Positions 6,291-9,197 of a stretch of 9,197 nt of DNA are shown piece after piece. The position numbers and the translations under genes were made by a program. Source of the stretch: Acidobacteriota bacterium (GTDB taxonomy: Bacteria; Acidobacteriota; Thermoanaerobaculia; Gp7-AA8); NCBI GenBank assembly GCA_003223695.1, contig QHVY01000081.1:3754-12950 (forward strand), given 5' to 3'. Within the stretch, counting starts at the first letter, position 1, and every line of letters starts with the position of its first letter. The notes under the pieces are model-generated. The model saw only the letters and a list, made by a program, of their open reading frames with translations, was not told where the DNA came from and ran no database searches.

Positions 6291-7487
6291 GTGGATCCGC
6301 ACTTTCGCAAACTTTTTAACGAGCAATTCCGCGCCGAGGTGTACGAGTCGTACCAGCGCGATCTGTCGAAGCGGCTGAATTGCCAGTTTGAATTTCGCCT
6401 GGCTGAGACGCCGATTTTCCTGCCCGACGATTTCAAGGAAAAGATCGTTCGCGCCGCGAGGGAAATCGTGGTGCAGCTCTCCGACGCGGCTCGCATTGCA
6501 GAGATGAAGCGCGCGATTCCGTCGCGCTGGGACACGCCGGGCATGGACGCGCTGCCGAACTTGACGCAAGTCGACTTCGCCGTGGTCGAAGAAAACGGGG
6601 CGTACGTCCCGAAGCTGATCGAGCTGCAAGGCTTCCCGTCGCTCACGGCAATGCAGGTGATTCAGCGCGACGCGTGGACAGACGCTCTGTCGCGCGTGCG
6701 CGGGCTCGAGGGCAAGTGGTCCTGCTGGTTCTCTGGGCTCGATCGAGACTCATTTCTTGATCTGGCGCGGCGGACGATTGTCGGCAATCACGATCCGTCC
6801 GAAGTTATCCTGATGGACATCGATCCGCGACAGCAGAAGACCTATCCCGACTTCGCGGCCACGAAGCTCCTCTTCGGCGTCGATGCGGCAGATCCGCGCG
6901 AGCTTACGCTGAAAGGCAAAACGCTATTCCGCAGAAGTGTACAGCTTAAGCGTATCTATAATCGTGTGGTATTTGACGAGCTGATTCGCAAGAACATCGC
7001 GATTCCCTTTGATTACCGCCGCGAGCTGGACGTCGAATGGGTGCCGCATCCGAACTGGTACTGGGTGTGGTCAAAGTATTCGCTTCCGTTTCTCGATCAC
7101 GCTGCCGTTCCGAAAGCGACGTTCGTTTCTGATCTCGACCGCGTTCCCGATCGTCTCGAGCGATATGTTCTCAAGCCGCTCTTCTCGTTTGCCGGAGGAG
7201 GAGTGAACGTCGAGCCGACGGAAAAAGACATCGATGCGATTCCCGACGCCGAGCGGCATCAGTGGTGCCTTCAGGAGAAGATCGAGTACGCGCCCGCGCT
7301 GAAGGCCGCGGACGGCGGAGGCGTGAAGATCGAGATCCGCATGATGTTCCTGCGGCCCGACGACGAGCGCGAGCCGATTCTTGCGCAAAACCTCGTTCGC
7401 CTGTCGCGCGGCAAAATGCTCGGCGTCGACTTCAACAAGGAGTTCACGTGGGTGGGTTCGTCGCTGGCGCTGTCGCCTAGGTCTTGA
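6291..7487 (+). CDS. Unusual ATP-grasp-like ligase of an uncharacterised family
   Basis: A 398-residue protein starting at GTG 6291, nine bases after the preceding TAG and in the same frame. The next Met (residue 72) would remove conserved-looking sequence, so GTG is preferred. The C-terminal half has an ATP-grasp layout: RYVLKPLFSFAGGGV (291-305, ATP Lys295 and Gly loop), WCLQEKIEYAP (325-335, hinge), KIEIRMMF (346-353, Glu348 and Arg350) and QNLVRLSRGKMLGVDFNKEFTWVG (366-389, metal-ligand Asn367 or Asn382). The N-terminal half carries PKLIELQGFPSL (107-118), which recalls the permuted ATP-grasp or glutathionylspermidine-synthase-like proteins, but I cannot assign a named family. Probable role: a further ATP-dependent amide-bond step in the same cytoplasmic pathway. 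No Shine-Dalgarno sequence; repeat element 2 lies right upstream, so expression probably depends on reinitiation. Its stop overlaps the convergent OmpA-domain gene by 11 bases. An ATP-grasp fold is likely; substrates unknown. Confidence 0.85.
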   Translation: MDPHFRKLFNEQFRAEVYESYQRDLSKRLNCQFEFRLAETPIFLPDDFKEKIVRAAREIVVQLSDAARIAEMKRAIPSRWDTPGMDALPNLTQVDFAVVEENGAYVPKLIELQGFPSLTAMQVIQRDAWTDALSRVRGLEGKWSCWFSGLDRDSFLDLARRTIVGNHDPSEVILMDIDPRQQKTYPDFAATKLLFGVDAADPRELTLKGKTLFRRSVQLKRIYNRVVFDELIRKNIAIPFDYRRELDVEWVPHPNWYWVWSKYSLPFLDHAAVPKATFVSDLDRVPDRLERYVLKPLFSFAGGGVNVEPTEKDIDAIPDAERHQWCLQEKIEYAPALKAADGGGVKIEIRMMFLRPDDEREPILAQNLVRLSRGKMLGVDFNKEFTWVGSSLALSPRS

Positions 7488-7998
7488 TCGTAATCTCTAC
7501 GCGCCGGTTTTTCTGCCGCCCCACGGGATCGTCGCTGCCGTCGGCCTTCTGATTCGGCGCGACCGGCTGCGTCGCGCCAAATCCTTTGGTCTCGAACTTG
7601 AAGCTCCCCAAACCGCCTTTCGTGCGCAGCCAGTCGCGGACGGAATTCGCGCGCCGTTCCGAAAGAGACTTGTTGTACGCGTCGCCGCCTTTTGAATCGG
7701 TATGCCCTGCGACCATGACCGTTCCCTTCGCGCGCTCTTTGATGATCGCCGCCGCTTTGCTCAGCGTCTCTTCCGCTTTCGGCAGAATGTCGGATTTGTC
7801 GAAGTCGAACAGTACGTCGGCCGCGAGGTCGATACGCACCACATTGCCGATCTCTTTCACTTGCAGATCCTGCACAGTGCTGCCGACATCGACCACGGTA
7901 AAAAGCAGATCGATGACCTTCGGAGGCTGAAGGTCAGCGCTCTTCCCGCTTTCCTGGCCCGCGATCAAAGCCGCGACGAGTCCGAATGATTCAATCAT
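7477..7998 (-). CDS. OmpA-family peptidoglycan-binding protein
   Basis: A 173-residue protein whose C-terminal part (about 60-172) is a complete OmpA-like domain: AADVLFDFDKSDILPKAEETL, the meso-diaminopimelate-contacting pair Asp101 (GHTDSKG) and Arg116 (LSERRANSVRDWL), GFGATQPVAPN, and the terminal GRQKNRRVEITI. It should bind peptidoglycan in the periplasm. The N-terminus MIESFGLVAALIAGQESG is hydrophobic but lacks basic residues, so export by a classical signal peptide is uncertain. There is no beta-barrel. The ATG overlaps the lipoprotein stop as ATGA (7998-7995), so translation is probably coupled. Residues 25-60 (VIDLLFTVVDVGS...) resemble the linker before OmpA domains in actinobacterial proteins in which this domain is fused behind a lipoprotein-like domain; that comparison is from memory. 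The 3' end overlaps the ligase operon end tail to tail. Confidence 0.93.
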   Translation of the reverse strand: MIESFGLVAALIAGQESGKSADLQPPKVIDLLFTVVDVGSTVQDLQVKEIGNVVRIDLAADVLFDFDKSDILPKAEETLSKAAAIIKERAKGTVMVAGHTDSKGGDAYNKSLSERRANSVRDWLRTKGGLGSFKFETKGFGATQPVAPNQKADGSDDPVGRQKNRRVEITIKT

Positions 7999-8555
7999 TG
8001 CGCGATCGTCACGTCATCCATCGGCTGAAAGTGCGGGATCTCGATGGTGATCTTCGACACTTCGGGCGGTGGGGCGGGGAATTTGGCCCACAGATTCACG
8101 CGCGATCCCGGCTGCACGTCGGCGACCTCGTTGCTGCAAACGCACTTGCCTTCGGAGTCGCGCACGACGAAATACTTTTTCTTGTTGACAGGGTCGACGA
8201 GGTGAATGCCGCCGACGCCCTTGTAATCGCTCTTGCTCTCTCGATCGCCGAGCTTGTAGCCCCACATGTCGAATTTCTCACTGCCGTTATTGCTCAGCAC
8301 GAATTTGAGAGAGACAGTGTTGCCGCTCGATCGCTTGAACTCCGTTACATCGATGTGCGTTCCTCCTGTTTCGCCGTCCGTGGCGGCGACCGCGCCAGCC
8401 GCCGGAGCGACTGATGCCGTAGTCGCCGTCGGTTGTGGCGCGGGCGCAGTAGTTGTAGCGGCGGTTGCCGTCGACGGCGCCGGCGGGGCTGTTTCCGTTT
8501 TCTTGCAGGCAAACACCGTGACCAGGGCTGCGACAATCAGGATGTTCTTCCGCAT
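7995..8555 (-). CDS. Outer-membrane lipoprotein with Ig-like (DUF4352-like) domain
   Basis: A complete 186-residue protein. The type II signal MRKNILIVAALVTVFAC ends in a lipobox with Cys17; Lys at +2 and +3 give no Asp retention signal, so the outer membrane is the likely site. Residues 20-65 are an Ala/Thr/Pro-rich linker. Residues about 66-186 form a beta-rich domain (TVSLKFVLSNNGSEKF, GGIHLVDPVNKKKYFVVRD, CVC at 138-140, LWAKFPAPPPEVSKITIEIP), similar in pattern to Ig-like domains placed before OmpA domains in actinobacterial proteins. The two nearby cysteines (138, 140) might bind metal or pair. The start has a strong GGAGG four bases upstream. It is the first gene of a two-gene operon with the OmpA-domain gene, suggesting an envelope unit joining outer membrane and peptidoglycan. 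The function beyond that is unknown. Confidence 0.9.
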   Translation of the reverse strand: MRKNILIVAALVTVFACKKTETAPPAPSTATAATTTAPAPQPTATTASVAPAAGAVAATDGETGGTHIDVTEFKRSSGNTVSLKFVLSNNGSEKFDMWGYKLGDRESKSDYKGVGGIHLVDPVNKKKYFVVRDSEGKCVCSNEVADVQPGSRVNLWAKFPAPPPEVSKITIEIPHFQPMDDVTIAQ

Positions 8556-8559
8556 GCTT

Positions 8560-8580
8560 CCTCCGGAGGGGAATCATACT
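8560..8580. promoter_or_regulatory. Divergent start region: palindromic Shine-Dalgarno and overlapping -10 candidates
   Basis: The 41 bases between the lipoprotein and udgX starts hold the palindrome CCTCCGGAGG (8560-8569). Its minus-strand GGAGG is the lipoprotein ribosome site. Next to it, ATCATACT (8573-8580) gives TATGAT on the minus strand and CATACT on the plus strand, overlapping -10 candidates for both genes. This mirrors the arrangement at 3133-3140. The minus-strand start site would then leave only about 11 bases of leader. No -35 is clear. The ribosome site is firm; the promoters are tentative. Confidence 0.4.
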
Positions 8581-8596
8581 TGCTTCGCTCTCCGGC

Positions 8597-9197
8597 ATGG
8601 CTCTTCGAGAAATCGGCACGGCCGCCCCGCTCGTTCCGTCGCGTCCGACGCTGCGAAAGCTGAAGATCGCCGCCGCCGGCTGTCAGGCATGCGACCTCTG
8701 GAAAACCGGCACGCAGACGGTGTTCGGCGAAGGAAGTCAGACCTCGACTGTGATGTTTGTCGGCGAGCAGCCGGGAAATTCCGAAGATCTAAAAGGTCGC
8801 CCGTTCGTCGGGCCCGCCGGCGGCTTGCTCGACAAAGCACTCGACGAAGCAGGAATCGACCGCACGAAGGTCTACGTCACAAATGTGGTCAAGCATTTCA
8901 AGTGGGAGCCGCGCGGCAAGAAGCGCATTCACAAAAAGCCGAACGCAGCGGAGATCGGCGCGTGCCGGCCGTGGCTCCAGGCTGAGATCGACGTCGTCAA
9001 GCCGCGCGTCATCATCTGTCTCGGATCCACCGCCGCCCAGGCAATCCTCGGTCCCAAATTCCGCGTCAGCACGCAGCGCGCAACGTTCGTCCCCTCGCCG
9101 CTGGCCCCGTTCGTGACGGCAACGGTGCACCCGTCATCGATTCTGCGCGCGCCGAGCGACGATCAGCGTCGCGCCGAGATGGCCCGCTTCATCGCTG
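8597..9197 (+). CDS. udgX: UdgX-type uracil-DNA-binding glycosylase, 3' end outside window
   Basis: The frame from ATG at 8597 stays open for 200 codons to the right edge. It matches the family 4 uracil-DNA glycosylase fold and specifically UdgX: motif GEQPG (56-60, Glu57), FVGPAGGLLDKALDEAG (70-86), VYVTNVVKHFKWEPRG, the UdgX-specific loop KKRIHKKPN with His112, and the HPSS motif at 178-181. UdgX of Mycobacterium smegmatis forms a covalent bond to DNA at uracil through the equivalent histidine. Cys29 and Cys32 (CQAC), Cys123 (ACRPW) and Cys141 are placed to bind the family's 4Fe-4S cluster. It is a cytoplasmic DNA-repair protein. No Shine-Dalgarno sequence directly precedes the ATG; the plus-strand GGAGGGG at 8565-8571 is 25 bases away and would better fit a start near 8576, but only ATA stands there. 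The missing part should be only the last C-terminal helix if the protein is stand-alone, but a fusion beyond the edge cannot be excluded. Confidence 0.93.
   Translation, partial: MALREIGTAAPLVPSRPTLRKLKIAAAGCQACDLWKTGTQTVFGEGSQTSTVMFVGEQPGNSEDLKGRPFVGPAGGLLDKALDEAGIDRTKVYVTNVVKHFKWEPRGKKRIHKKPNAAEIGACRPWLQAEIDVVKPRVIICLGSTAAQAILGPKFRVSTQRATFVPSPLAPFVTATVHPSSILRAPSDDQRRAEMARFIA

Noticed and set aside
7470..7520. A bidirectional terminator between the convergent operons
   Set aside because: The genes overlap by 11 bases and no inverted repeat with a T-tract was found; the GGTTTTT near 7506 has no stem before it.
7990..8000. A programmed frameshift joining the lipoprotein to the OmpA-domain protein
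   Set aside because: There is only an ATGA overlap, no slippery heptamer was seen, and a fusion would place a hydrophobic segment between the domains; coupled translation explains it better.
8266..8985. A 239-codon plus-strand open frame spanning the lipoprotein and udgX
   Set aside because: It is antisense to a lipoprotein with a clear lipobox and out of frame with udgX; its product is Arg/Ala-rich shadow sequence without domains.

Overview
The window is GC-rich DNA from what is probably a diderm (Gram-negative-type) bacterium. An OmpA-like peptidoglycan-binding protein and a lipoprotein with a clear lipobox both imply an outer membrane. Two structured repeat elements and a UdgX-type DNA-repair protein would suit an environmental lineage such as Acidobacteriota, but that assignment is from general impression and is weak. 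Coding density is very high and no gap between genes exceeds 70 bases. No tRNA, rRNA, CRISPR array, transposase gene or strong intrinsic terminator was seen.

Layout, left to right. (1) Positions 1-3124, minus strand: an esterase-superfamily alpha/beta hydrolase followed 12 bases later by a large secreted subtilisin-like (S8) protease that runs off the left edge. (2) Positions 3152-7487, plus strand: a four-gene operon of a RimK-like ATP-grasp ligase, a YbdK-type GCS2 carboxylate-amine ligase, a divergent class I glutamine-amidotransferase-like protein, and a second, unusual ATP-grasp-like protein. It is divergent from the esterase across only 27 bases. (3) Positions 7477-8555, minus strand: a lipoprotein and an OmpA-domain protein coupled by an ATGA overlap; the OmpA end overlaps the ligase operon end by 11 bases. 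(4) Positions 8597-9197, plus strand: the start of a udgX gene, cut by the right edge.

The most interesting unit is the ligase operon plus the divergent esterase. Three predicted amide-bond-forming enzymes, an amidotransferase-like enzyme and a hydrolase sit together with no room for a precursor peptide gene, no NRPS and no transporter. This resembles the amidoligase clusters predicted from genome context to make small peptide-like metabolites or to modify proteins. Substrates cannot be read from the sequence.

Two compact repeats of the same architecture (an outer stem enclosing two hairpins, i.e. a three-way junction), but with different sequence, lie at the 3' ends of the first and third ligase-operon genes. 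The second one encodes the last 17 residues of the amidotransferase-like protein. Most genes lack a Shine-Dalgarno sequence. The S8 protease and the lipoprotein have strong ones. Both divergent gene pairs have overlapping, oppositely oriented TATA-like -10 candidates.
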